Assembly: GCF_011742145.1 (NCBI RefSeq)
Contig: NZ_JAAQQU010000105.1
Coordinates: forward strand, 124,001 to 188,000
Source: Flavobacterium sp. J49
GTDB lineage: Bacteria > Bacteroidota > Bacteroidia > Flavobacteriales > Flavobacteriaceae
Direction of reading: 5' to 3'
Length of the DNA stretch: 64,000 bases
The notes under the pieces: generated by a model
What the model saw: the letters and a program-made list of their open reading frames with translations, nothing else
What the model was told of the DNA's origin: nothing
Database searches by the model: none
Part shown: piece by piece, positions 23,742-32,559 of the stretch
How the letters are laid out: each line of letters opens with the position of its first letter
Position numbering within the stretch: the first letter of the stretch is position 1
Translations under genes and position numbers: made by a program

Positions 23742-25011
23742 AGTGGTATTTTTTAAAGAGTACACAGGCGTTAACATCGCCAAAACCAAAACTCGCTTTG
23801 GCTACTATATTTAATTCTTTTTTAATGAGTTGTTGCGGAATACACTTTTCGCCAATTATCGCCGTAATTTCAGGATGCAAATCTTCACAATTGATATTAG
23901 GAAAAATAAAATCATGGTGCAATTGCAACACCGAAGCTACGCTTTCCACACTGCCGGAAGCCGACAAACAATGACCTACCATCGATTTCAACGAATTGAT
24001 GTAGGGAAAATTATCACCTCTTAACTGCAAAGCTTCACTCCAATTCTCAATCTCCAAACCGTCTTTGGCGGTGGCTGTCAAATGTCCGTTAATTGTATCA
24101 ATATCCGATGCTTTTACGGCTGAATTTTTCAACGCTTCTGTAATACATCGCTTTACGGCTGTCGCATTGGGTGCAGTCATGGTTCCGCCACCGCGTTGTC
24201 CGCCCGAATTAATATTACCACCCAAAACTTCCGCATAAATCTTGGCACCGCGAGCTAAAGCCGAATCTAAATCTTCTAAAACCAAAGCACCGGCGCCACT
24301 TCCGGGAACAAATCCTGAAGCGGTTGCCGACATAGGTCTCGAGCCTTTTTCGGGCGTATCGTTGTGTTTAAAAGTACAAACTTTCATCGCATCAAATCCG
24401 CCCCAAATGTAAGGTCCGGAATCACTGGTACTTCCTGCCAAAATGCGTTTGGCTTGTCCCAACTTGATTCGTTCATACCCCATCAAAATGCTTTCGGTTC
24501 CGGTCGTACAAGCGGAAGAGTTGGTTGTGACTTGATTACCCAAACCCAATTTTCCACCGAGATAAGCACTAACGCCACTGTTCATCGTTTGGGCTACGGC
24601 AGTGCTGCCTAATCTTCGGGTTTGGAGTTCGTCAATTTTATAAATGCTTTCGCGAAATTTATCAATCCCCGAAGTTCCGGTGCCGAAAATCGTTCCGCTG
24701 TCCCAGTCGGGTTCTTCGCTAATTCCCATAGACAAACCGGCGTCTTTCCAAGCATCTATTCCGGCAATGACACCGTATAAAATTCCGGATGAATTGAAAT
24801 TTCGAAGTTCCAACTCGGTGAAATATTGCAATGACAATTCTGTCGAGATTTCAGGTTTGCCGGCTATTTGACAAGAGAATTGCAAGCGTTTCAATTCAGC
24901 GTCATGCTTAATCCCCGAAATGCCGTTTTGAATCGCATGAGTAAATGCAGGAAGTCCGACTCCGTTTGGAGCGACTATTCCCAGACCGGTGATAACGACT
25001 CTTTTGTTCAT
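23734..25011 (-). CDS. Beta-ketoacyl-ACP synthase (KAS II-like)
   Basis: 425 residues, thiolase fold. Catalytic cysteine Cys168 is in TNSSACTTGTES, the first histidine is His310 in TINGHLTATAKDG, Lys342 is in NSLKSMVGH and the second histidine is His347. The region after the first histidine reads HLTAT instead of HGTST, a clear departure from FabF. It presumably extends acyl chains on the operon's ACP. No ketoreductase, enoylreductase or acyltransferase is encoded nearby, so those would be borrowed from the general fatty-acid pathway. The hotdog dehydratase gene is 1 bp upstream. Confidence 0.88.
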   Translation of the reverse strand: MNKRVVITGLGIVAPNGVGLPAFTHAIQNGISGIKHDAELKRLQFSCQIAGKPEISTELSLQYFTELELRNFNSSGILYGVIAGIDAWKDAGLSMGISEEPDWDSGTIFGTGTSGIDKFRESIYKIDELQTRRLGSTAVAQTMNSGVSAYLGGKLGLGNQVTTNSSACTTGTESILMGYERIKLGQAKRILAGSTSDSGPYIWGGFDAMKVCTFKHNDTPEKGSRPMSATASGFVPGSGAGALVLEDLDSALARGAKIYAEVLGGNINSGGQRGGGTMTAPNATAVKRCITEALKNSAVKASDIDTINGHLTATAKDGLEIENWSEALQLRGDNFPYINSLKSMVGHCLSASGSVESVASVLQLHHDFIFPNINCEDLHPEITAIIGEKCIPQQLIKKELNIVAKASFGFGDVNACVLFKKYHYD

Positions 25012-25012
25012 T

Positions 25013-25444
25013 TTATGTTTTGATTATGCCGGCAATGGTACCTTGGCAAACTGTTGCTCCGGCTTCATTTACCATCTTTACTTGACATTTTAATTTACCG
25101 AAACGGAAATACACTTTCTCTGAAACTACAGTTACTTTCTCCTTTGGATAAACGGGTTTTAAAAATTCTATTTCGCTTGAGGTTAAAGCAATTATGCTGC
25201 TTTTAGTGAATTGATTATTCAGTAAAAAAACCCCCAAACAAACGACGCCGATTTGCGCCATGACTTCGGTTAAAATCACGCCAGGCGTTACCGGATTATC
25301 TTTGAAATGACCTTTGTAAAAATCTAAGTTTTCGTCAAAAGTATAACTGCCTTCTACTCCATTTTCATCTATGTGAATGATTTTATCCACAAACAAAAAT
25401 GGTTGAGAATATGGCAAACTCGATATGATTTCTGCTATTGTCAT
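25013..25444 (-). CDS. Hotdog-fold 3-hydroxyacyl-ACP dehydratase (FabZ/FabA-like)
   Basis: 143 residues. Family motif: YKGHFKDNPVTPGVILTEVMAQIG, in which His46 and Glu60 match the catalytic pair of FabZ. It is probably the dehydratase of the cluster's acyl-chain module. The start ATG at 25444 is 3 bp after the type III PKS stop, so the genes are tightly packed. It would work on 3-hydroxyacyl groups carried by the ACP encoded two genes downstream. Its closeness to the ketosynthase (1 bp) suggests a joint role. Confidence 0.85.
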   Translation of the reverse strand: MTIAEIISSLPYSQPFLFVDKIIHIDENGVEGSYTFDENLDFYKGHFKDNPVTPGVILTEVMAQIGVVCLGVFLLNNQFTKSSIIALTSSEIEFLKPVYPKEKVTVVSEKVYFRFGKLKCQVKMVNEAGATVCQGTIAGIIKT

Positions 25445-25447
25445 ATT

Positions 25448-26500
25448 TTAAAATGCTAATAAAATGCGTTGCGCCGAAAATCCCGGACCGAAACTCAGCA
25501 TCAATCCTTTTTCTCCTTTTGATGGTTTATTGTCCATAATGCGTTCTAAAACGTACAATACCGTCGCGCTCGACATGTTACCGTATAATCGCAACACTTC
25601 TTTCGTATCGTCTATATTTTTGCCCAAATTGCCAAATAAATCTTCAACCGTTTGTACTATCTTTTTGCCACCGGGATGAAAAATTAAATGGTCAACTTCT
25701 TCCATTTTTAAATTATTTTTCTCCAAAAAAGGATGAATAATATCCGGAAAATGAGCCGATATCGTTTCAGGTACTTCAATGTCTAAAACCATTTGCAAAC
25801 CCATATTGGTGAGTTTGAAACCCATCATGTGAATGTTGTCATAGAAATGATACATCGATTCATCCAGGATTTCCGGACCTTCATCTGAATCGTGTGACGA
25901 CAATAAAACACAAGCGGCGCCGTCACCAAAAATAGCCGCACTAACAACATTCGCCATCGAATAATCATTCAGTTGAAAAGTCGCAGTTGGACTTTCGACA
26001 GCAATCACAGCAGCTCGTTTTCCGGGATTGGCTTTGAGGAAGTTTTTGGCATAAATCATTCCGGAGATTCCTGCGGCGCAACCCATTTCGGTAACCGGCA
26101 AACGCATGATGTCTTGGCGTAATTTTACTTTGTTAATCAAATAAGCATCTAGTGACGGAATCATGATTCCGGTACAACTGACTGTGATGATATAGTCTAA
26201 ATCAGTTGGCTTCCAGTTGGCTTTCGCTAAAGCTTTGACCAAAACCTTTTCGCCCAAATCAATCATTTCGCGTACGTAAATATCGTTCCGTGATTCAAAA
26301 GAAGTATTGGTAAAAACCTCAATCGGATCCATGATAGAATAGCGTTTGTCGACCATCGCGCCTTCGAAAATCTTTTTCACTTTTCGAATAAATCGTTCGT
26401 CCTGACCGAAAAGCCATGCGTCGAGATACGGCAGAATTTCGGCTGTAGTTCTAGAGAATTGAGGCAATTCTTTGGCCACCGTTTTGATTTTTACACTCAT
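25448..26500 (-). CDS. Type III polyketide synthase (chalcone synthase-like)
   Basis: 350 residues. The complete Cys-His-Asn triad is visible: Cys141 in VTEMGCAAGISG, His275 in DHLIFHPGG and Asn308 in YGNMSSATVL; the C-terminal SFGPGFSAQ closes the active site. Such enzymes condense a starter acyl group with malonyl-CoA units and cyclise it, giving resorcinols or pyrones. Here the neighbours suggest an ACP-linked fatty-acyl starter. The methyltransferase and flavoprotein upstream match the arrangement of phenolic-lipid operons such as Streptomyces srsABC. The product is unknown. A TCAATR hexamer array lies just before the ATG. Confidence 0.9.
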   Translation of the reverse strand: MSVKIKTVAKELPQFSRTTAEILPYLDAWLFGQDERFIRKVKKIFEGAMVDKRYSIMDPIEVFTNTSFESRNDIYVREMIDLGEKVLVKALAKANWKPTDLDYIITVSCTGIMIPSLDAYLINKVKLRQDIMRLPVTEMGCAAGISGMIYAKNFLKANPGKRAAVIAVESPTATFQLNDYSMANVVSAAIFGDGAACVLLSSHDSDEGPEILDESMYHFYDNIHMMGFKLTNMGLQMVLDIEVPETISAHFPDIIHPFLEKNNLKMEEVDHLIFHPGGKKIVQTVEDLFGNLGKNIDDTKEVLRLYGNMSSATVLYVLERIMDNKPSKGEKGLMLSFGPGFSAQRILLAF

Positions 26501-26510
26501 GGGTTTGATT

Positions 26511-26541
26511 TCAATGTCAATATCAATGTCAATGACAATAG
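26511..26541. repeat. Hexamer repeat before the type III PKS
   Basis: Five near-identical 6-bp units (TCAATG, TCAATA, TCAATG, TCAATG, ACAATA on the plus strand) in the leader between the methyltransferase stop and the PKS start, ending about 11 bp from the ATG. Confidence 0.65.
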
Positions 26542-26548
26542 TAAATAC

Positions 26549-27265
26549 TTAATTTGTTTTATTAATAATCCATTGGTAGCGAAATGCCCATTTCCATTGG
26601 ATGGTATATTTTTTTAATTGTAATGCTTTGGAATAGTTTTCTAATTCGGCTTTTTTAAATCCGCGTAAAATGGACACCAAACCGTCTTCTCGTGACATCT
26701 CATTTAATCGAAAAACAAAACACAACGCCTGAAATAATCGATATGCCATGGCGCTTCGATGTAAATCATTAATGACGATTCCGATACTTGCATTTTCATA
26801 AAACACTTTTACCAAACTAAGAATTTCTTCGTCTTTAAAATGGTGTAAAGTCAAGGTGCACAGGACAATGTCATACTGCAACGCCTTGAATTTGTTTTCA
26901 AAAATATCTTGACATTGGTAACTGATGTTTTCCTGTGCTTTCGACAAGGTTTTCGCATGACTAACCGTAAACGCATTGGCATCAATTCCGATTAATTTGA
27001 AACGATAATTGTTTTGTTTTCCATAGTCGGCTAACGACCGTAGCATATCGCCATTGCCACAACCGATATCGACTATGGTTATTTCTCGGTCTTTTGGAAT
27101 GCCTTTCAGCAATTGTTGAACGCCTTGTAAAGTCAATTGGTTACCACCTAAAAGCCGATTGATTTTGGCGATTTTATCCAACGCATCGCGCAACGTTTCG
27201 CCTTCTAAAGCAAAGTCGTCCATGATTTCGGATTCATTGGTTCGGTATTTAGTATCAATCATCAT
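26549..27265 (-). CDS. SAM-dependent methyltransferase
   Basis: 238 residues of the class I Rossmann type. Motif I is VDIGCGNGDML (near residue 62), the acidic motif II loop is IGIDAN, and the post-I region reads CQDIFENKF, followed by LCTLTLHHFKDEEI as motif III-like. The residues between suggest a small-molecule methyltransferase similar to UbiE-like enzymes. Two starts 3 bp apart are possible (27265 and 27262). The flavoprotein stop abuts it at 27266, so the genes are cotranscribed. Likely target: a hydroxyl or ring carbon of the polyketide, which is inference from context. Confidence 0.85.
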   Translation of the reverse strand: MMIDTKYRTNESEIMDDFALEGETLRDALDKIAKINRLLGGNQLTLQGVQQLLKGIPKDREITIVDIGCGNGDMLRSLADYGKQNNYRFKLIGIDANAFTVSHAKTLSKAQENISYQCQDIFENKFKALQYDIVLCTLTLHHFKDEEILSLVKVFYENASIGIVINDLHRSAMAYRLFQALCFVFRLNEMSREDGLVSILRGFKKAELENYSKALQLKKYTIQWKWAFRYQWIINKTN

Positions 27266-28396
27266 TTAGGCTGAAATTTTTATCGGTTTACCATGTGTTT
27301 TTTTGATAATCATGGGCAACAAAAATGGCGCTATCATAACTATACGAAAAGCCATATTCGATAGTTTAGGCCGCAACAAAATATTGGACAAAAGCCTACC
27401 TATTCTCAATCGTCTTTTGAAATTTTTGTTCCAATGTTGGGCATAAATTTGTTCCAAAGCTGTTCTGCTTTTTATTTTTTCTTTTAAAAAGTCATCGATT
27501 ACTTCGGCGGCTATTTTGGCACTGTGAATCGCCATCGCCATGCCGTTGCCACATAACGGATGGATTAATCCTGCGGTGTCGCCTATCATCAAAATGTGGC
27601 TTTCAACCGGACGCTTTTGCTCAAAAGAAATTTGGCTGATGGTCAACGGTTTTTCGAAAAGTAGTTTGGTTGACTGAAAAATGTTTTTTAAATGCGGATT
27701 TTGCTCGAGAACTTCTTTTTGGTATAAATCACTATCCCTATGTTTTTTGAAGGTTTCATAGCTCGCCAAGTAACAAATATTGATTCGGTTGTCTTCCACT
27801 TTAGAAACGCCGCAATAACCGCCTTTGAAATTGTGCAAACCGACAACCTCATTGGGAAAATCGCCATTATAATGTGCTTTCACAGCCAACCAAGGTGATT
27901 TTTTTTGGATAAAATTCCGGTTCAATTGAATGTCGATATTGGAGCGTTTGCCAAAAGCACCGAGGACAATTTTGGATTTAATAATTGTTTCTGTAGCAGT
28001 GGTGATAGTGAAAACATCATCGGTAAAATGGATTTTTTCTATACTTTCGTGAACGATTTCGCAGCCATCAGCAATTGCTTTTTGGTACAAATAATAATCT
28101 AAAGCATAGCGACTTACGCCAAATCCACCCAAAGGCAAATTGGTGTTAATCGTTTTTCCGGAAACGGTTGAGAATTGTAATTGGTTGATGTGTGTTGGTT
28201 TCAACTCTTCTATAGAAATGTTTAACCATTGCCAATAAGGCAACACTTCATTGGAGAGGTATTCGCCGCAGACTTTGTGTTTGGGATAACTGTTTTTTTC
28301 TATCAGCGCGACAGGAATGTTCAGCTTTCTAAGGTGAATTGCGGCTGTTAAGCCTGCTAAACCACCACCAATAATGACTACTTTACTCTGATTCAT
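27266..28396 (-). CDS. FAD-dependent oxidoreductase/monooxygenase (geranylgeranyl-reductase-like)
   Basis: 376 residues. FAD-binding motif IIGGGLAGLTAAIHL (about 8-22), the conserved ExxxPR-like segment near KVCGEYLS, and the second flavin motif MIGDTAGLIHPLCGNGMAMA (about 271-290). A hydrophobic C-terminal helix (FRIVMIAPFLLPMII) could bring it to the membrane. It is the first gene of the operon; probable role: ring hydroxylation or reduction of the polyketide product, as flavoproteins do in phenolic-lipid operons. Upstream on the minus strand TTACTTTG resembles the -7 box with one mismatch. Confidence 0.85.
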   Translation of the reverse strand: MNQSKVVIIGGGLAGLTAAIHLRKLNIPVALIEKNSYPKHKVCGEYLSNEVLPYWQWLNISIEELKPTHINQLQFSTVSGKTINTNLPLGGFGVSRYALDYYLYQKAIADGCEIVHESIEKIHFTDDVFTITTATETIIKSKIVLGAFGKRSNIDIQLNRNFIQKKSPWLAVKAHYNGDFPNEVVGLHNFKGGYCGVSKVEDNRINICYLASYETFKKHRDSDLYQKEVLEQNPHLKNIFQSTKLLFEKPLTISQISFEQKRPVESHILMIGDTAGLIHPLCGNGMAMAIHSAKIAAEVIDDFLKEKIKSRTALEQIYAQHWNKNFKRRLRIGRLLSNILLRPKLSNMAFRIVMIAPFLLPMIIKKTHGKPIKISA

Positions 28397-28470
28397 AACA
28401 AAGTAAATTTAGCGAAATGATTGCAACTACTGTTATATAATTCTGTTAAAGTGATTTGAAGCGAAAGTGT

Positions 28471-28503
28471 ATAAAAAACGCCAACTCGAATTGAATTGGC
28501 GTC
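28471..28503 (-). terminator. Terminator of acs (minus strand)
   Basis: Read on the minus strand, ACGCCAATTC pairs with GAGTTGGCGT (one G-U) around a short loop, followed by T-rich sequence, 7 bp after the acs stop. Confidence 0.75.
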
Positions 28504-28509
28504 TTCTTT

Positions 28510-30417
28510 TTAAAGTTTTCCTTCTTTAATCTCTTCGACTATTTCCGGATTTAAGAGTGTTGATATATCTCCGAAATTAGAGTAATCGCCTTCTGCTATT
28601 TTTCTTAAAATACGGCGCATGATTTTACCCGAACGCGTTTTAGGCAAGCCCGAAACGAATTGAATTTTATCCAGTTTAGCAATCGGTCCGATTTGGTCAG
28701 AGATTAATTGGTTGATTTCTTTGGCCAAATTTTCTTGGTTACGGCTTTCGCCTACTTCTTTCAAGATTACAAAACCATACAAGGCGTTTCCTTTGATGTC
28801 ATGTGGGAAACCAACAATGGCACTTTCTGCCACAGCCGGATGCTCATTGATAGCATCTTCAATCGGAGCGGTTCCTAAATTGTGTCCCGAAACGATAATT
28901 ACATCATCGACTCTACCTGTAATTCGGTAATACCCAACTTCATCGCGCAAAGCACCGTCGCCGGTAAAATATTTCCCCGGAAATGCGGTGAAATAAGTTT
29001 CTTTATAACGCTGGTGATCACCCCAAATCGTTCTCGCAATGGATGGCCATGGAAATTTGATGCACAAACTTCCGGTCACTTGGTTGCCTTCAATTTCGTT
29101 GCGAAGTTCGTCCATCAACACCGGTTGGATTCCCGGTAATGGTAGCGAAGCATACGTTGGTTTGGTTGGTGTTACGAAAGGAATTGGTGAAATCATGATA
29201 CCTCCGGTTTCGGTTTGCCACCAAGTATCTACCAATGGGCATCGCTTTCCGCCTACATGGTCGTTGTACCAGTGCCAAGCTTCTTCGTTAATGGGTTCGC
29301 CTACGGAACCGATTACTTTTAAGGAACTCAAAGGGTATTTTTGTACATAATCCAAACTCTCTTTGGCTAAGGCTCGGATGGCAGTTGGTGCCGTGTAGAA
29401 TTGGGTTACTTTGTGTTTTTCAATCACTTCCCAAAAACGACTAAAGTTTGGATACGACGGAACACCTTCAAAAATCACCGTAGTGGCACCGTTTAATAAT
29501 GGTCCGTACAAAATATAAGAATGTCCGGTAATCCAACCGATATCGGCGGTACACCAATACACATCGTTTTCTTCGTAGTTAAAAATATTTTTAAAAGTAT
29601 AAGCAGTGTAAACCATGTAACCGGCGGTAGTATGCACCATTCCTTTTGGTTTTCCGGTTGAGCCCGAAGTATAAAGGATAAACAGCGGATCTTCAGCATC
29701 CATAATTTCTGCTACGTTGTTTGGAATCGCTTCGTCTAATAACGGTTGTAACCAAATATCTCGACCTTCTTTCATCGCCACTTCGGTATTGGTTCTTTTT
29801 ACCACCAAAACTTTTTCTACCGTTGGGCATTTTTCCAGTGCTTCATCAACAATTCCTTTTAAGTCGATGGATTTGTTACCGCGGTAACTACCATCAGAAG
29901 TGATGACCATTTTACATTCGCAGTCATTAATTCGAGCTGCAACGGCCGAAGCCGAGAATCCCGCAAAAACCACGGAGTGTATGGCTCCGATTCGGGCGCA
30001 TGCCAAAACCGCAACGGCCAATTCCGGAATCATGGGTAAATAAATGCAAACCCGGTCACCTTTTTGTACACCTTGGTCGCGAAGCACGTTAGCCAATTTA
30101 GACACACGAGCATACAGTTCGTTATACGAAATGTGTTGTGCTTCTTCATCAGGATTATTGGGTTCGAAAATGATAGCGGTTTTATCACCTCTTCGGGCTA
30201 AGTGTCGGTCGATACAGTTTTTGGTAATGTTGACTTTAGCATCTACAAACCATTTGAACTTGGCTTGCTGGAAATCAAATTCGAACACCTTATCCCATTT
30301 TTGGTACCAAGTAAAATTCTCATCGGCTATACGATCCCAAAATTTGCGAGGTTCACGAATCGATTTTTTATACATTTTGAAGTAGTGCTCCAAATTCAGT
30401 ATTTTGTAATAACTCAT
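28510..30417 (-). CDS. acs: Acetyl-CoA synthetase
   Basis: 635 residues, normal for the ATP-dependent enzyme that makes acetyl-CoA from acetate. Motifs: P-loop YTSGSTGKPKGMVH, WWQTETGG, YRITGRVDDVI and the catalytic-lysine tail LPKTRSGKIMRRILRKIA, where this lysine is the classical target of acetylation control. Start ATG at 30417. It is preceded (on the minus strand) by the propionyl-CoA-synthetase-like gene, 165 bp away. The leader contains heptamer repeats, and TATATTTA one base off the -7 consensus precedes the start, so acs may have its own promoter. Confidence 0.95.
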   Translation of the reverse strand: MSYYKILNLEHYFKMYKKSIREPRKFWDRIADENFTWYQKWDKVFEFDFQQAKFKWFVDAKVNITKNCIDRHLARRGDKTAIIFEPNNPDEEAQHISYNELYARVSKLANVLRDQGVQKGDRVCIYLPMIPELAVAVLACARIGAIHSVVFAGFSASAVAARINDCECKMVITSDGSYRGNKSIDLKGIVDEALEKCPTVEKVLVVKRTNTEVAMKEGRDIWLQPLLDEAIPNNVAEIMDAEDPLFILYTSGSTGKPKGMVHTTAGYMVYTAYTFKNIFNYEENDVYWCTADIGWITGHSYILYGPLLNGATTVIFEGVPSYPNFSRFWEVIEKHKVTQFYTAPTAIRALAKESLDYVQKYPLSSLKVIGSVGEPINEEAWHWYNDHVGGKRCPLVDTWWQTETGGIMISPIPFVTPTKPTYASLPLPGIQPVLMDELRNEIEGNQVTGSLCIKFPWPSIARTIWGDHQRYKETYFTAFPGKYFTGDGALRDEVGYYRITGRVDDVIIVSGHNLGTAPIEDAINEHPAVAESAIVGFPHDIKGNALYGFVILKEVGESRNQENLAKEINQLISDQIGPIAKLDKIQFVSGLPKTRSGKIMRRILRKIAEGDYSNFGDISTLLNPEIVEEIKEGKL

Positions 30418-30503
30418 TGTAAATCTTCTTTTATTATCGTTTTGTTATGTAAATATAAATATTCTATTGGTGTGGCGTTAAAATTTCTTGCTAAATAAGT
30501 ATA

Positions 30504-30541
30504 GTTGTCGGTTGTCGGTTATTGGTTGTCTGTTTGTTGTC
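30504..30541. repeat. Heptamer repeat (GTTGTCG type) between acs and the PrpE-like gene
   Basis: Units GTTGTCG, GTTGTCG, GTTATTG, GTTGTCT, then GTTTGTTGTC in tandem. The same unit recurs at 63251-63278. Confidence 0.75.
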
Positions 30542-30582
30542 AAATAACAGCATCTTATCTCTTTCTTCTTTTCCCTTATTGC

Positions 30583-32478
30583 TTATTTAAAACTACCTAT
30601 TTTGGCTAGTTCCAACACTTCTTTAATTTCGTCAATAATGGCTTCATCATCAATGGTGGATGGAATTTGGAAATGATCACCATCGGCAATGCTTCGCAAT
30701 AATTTGCGCAATATTTTACCGGAACGCGTTTTAGGCAAACGATTTACAATAACCACATCTCTAAGGGAAGCGACGGCACCGATTTGCTCTCTGACCAATT
30801 TTACAATTTCGTGTTGGAGTTGGAAGTGTTCTATCGCCTCTCCCAATTTGGTTACCACCAAAGCCAACGGAATTTGTCCTTTCAATTCATCATTTATTCC
30901 AATCACCGCACATTCGGCAACGGAATGATGAGATGCCACAATTTCTTCCATTTCAGCAGTTGATAATCTGTGACCGGCAACATTAATCACATCGTCTACG
31001 CGACCCGTGATAAAAATATAATCGCTTTCATCTTTAAATCCGCCATCCCCTGAGAAATAATATCCTGGGAATTTCTGCAAATAACCCGCTTGGAAACGAT
31101 GGTTGTCATTCCAAATATCTAATAAAGTTCCCGGTGGCAAAGGCAATTTGATGACTACATAACCTTCATCATTTGGGCCTAACTCTTGACCGTTTTCGCC
31201 TAAGATCATAATGTTATAACCCGAAACCGCTTTGCCTGACGAACCCGGTTTTATGGGTAAATATTCTACTCCCATCATATTGGCAATCATCGGCCAACCC
31301 GATTCGGTTTGCCACCAGTGGTCAATCGCCGGAATCGGAATGTGCTCGCGGTACCATTCTAAGGTCGCCACATCACAACGTTCACCGGCTAGGAATTGCG
31401 TTCGCAAACTGGATAAATCATATTGCTTGATGAATTCCCCATTAGGATCTTCTTTTTTGATGGCGCGAATGGCTGTTGGTGCCGTAAACATGACACTAAC
31501 TTTATGCTCGGCAATCACACGCCAAAACGTACTCGCATCAGGTGTTTTGATGGGTTTTCCTTCGAAAACTATAGTAGTATTTCTGTTGATTAACGGTCCG
31601 TAAACAATAAAGCTATGGCCTACAACCCAACCCACATCAGACGCCGCCCAAAAGACTTCGCCGGGTTTAACACCATAGATTTTTTGCATAGAGAATTTAA
31701 GTGCTACCGCATAACCGCCGGTATCGCGAACGATGCCTTTGGGTTTCCCTGTCGTGCCCGAAGTGTACAAAACATACAACGGATGCGTAGTTTCTACCGG
31801 CACACAATCGGCTTCTTCTGAACCGTATACTAAAGCGTCGTAATCAACATCGTATTTCTTAAACGGGATTCTGGCTCCGAGTTTTCTGTTCAGAACTACC
31901 ACTTTTTTAGGTTTATGTTCGGCCAATTCAATCGCTTCGTCTACCAAAGGTTTGTAGGCAATCAATCGGTCAATTTCAATTCCTGATGAAGCGGTGATGA
32001 TAACTCTTGGTTTACAATCATCAATTCGAATGGCTAATTCGTGTGGCGCAAAACCACCAAAAACCACGGAATGCGTAACACCTATTCGGGCGCAAGCCAA
32101 CATGGCAAAAGTGGCTTGCGGAATCATGGGCATGTAAATAATGGCGGTGTGTCCTTTTTTTAATCCCAAAGACAATAAACCACCGGCCAATCTTGCAACC
32201 TCTGATTTGACTTCGTTATACGTATATTTTTTTACCGTTTGGGTTACAGGCGAATCGTAAATGATGGCAATTTGGTCTCCGAAACCATCATTGATGTGTT
32301 TGTCTAAAGCCAAATAACAAGCGTTCAAACTGCCATCTTTGTACCATAACGGATAACCGGTTTCGTCTGCGGATAGTATATTTTGCGGTTGTGTAAACCA
32401 ATCGATTTCATGGGCTTGTGCTGCCCAGAATTTTTCAGGATTTTCAATGCTTTGGTTGTATAGTTCTTGGTATTTCAT
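30583..32478 (-). CDS. prpE: Propionyl-CoA synthetase-like acyl-CoA ligase
   Basis: 631 residues of the adenylate-forming family. Motifs: YTSGTTGKPKGIVRDTGG, WWQTESG, FITGRVDDVINVAGHRL, and the catalytic-lysine tail LPKTRSGKILRKLLRSIAD. It clusters with the PrpE/ACSS3-type subgroup, judging by GKPKGIVRDTGGY and the WAASDVGWVVGHSF block. The substrate is probably propionate or another short acid. It lies in the same region as acs and a symporter-kinase, which agrees with a short-chain-acid role. The name prpE is a best guess; acetate or butyrate cannot be excluded. Confidence 0.78.
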   Translation of the reverse strand: MKYQELYNQSIENPEKFWAAQAHEIDWFTQPQNILSADETGYPLWYKDGSLNACYLALDKHINDGFGDQIAIIYDSPVTQTVKKYTYNEVKSEVARLAGGLLSLGLKKGHTAIIYMPMIPQATFAMLACARIGVTHSVVFGGFAPHELAIRIDDCKPRVIITASSGIEIDRLIAYKPLVDEAIELAEHKPKKVVVLNRKLGARIPFKKYDVDYDALVYGSEEADCVPVETTHPLYVLYTSGTTGKPKGIVRDTGGYAVALKFSMQKIYGVKPGEVFWAASDVGWVVGHSFIVYGPLINRNTTIVFEGKPIKTPDASTFWRVIAEHKVSVMFTAPTAIRAIKKEDPNGEFIKQYDLSSLRTQFLAGERCDVATLEWYREHIPIPAIDHWWQTESGWPMIANMMGVEYLPIKPGSSGKAVSGYNIMILGENGQELGPNDEGYVVIKLPLPPGTLLDIWNDNHRFQAGYLQKFPGYYFSGDGGFKDESDYIFITGRVDDVINVAGHRLSTAEMEEIVASHHSVAECAVIGINDELKGQIPLALVVTKLGEAIEHFQLQHEIVKLVREQIGAVASLRDVVIVNRLPKTRSGKILRKLLRSIADGDHFQIPSTIDDEAIIDEIKEVLELAKIGSFK

Positions 32479-32559
32479 GGTTGGGTTTTGAATGTAGTTA
32501 TGACATCCTTTTCGTTTGAAAAAGACAAGGTATTGTTCAATAAATAGTTGTTTAAAAGC

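Noticed and set aside
23734..26500. Aryl-polyene or flexirubin cluster
   Set aside because: The typical DarA/DarB-like, ammonia-lyase and multiple ketosynthase genes are missing; a type III PKS is present instead.
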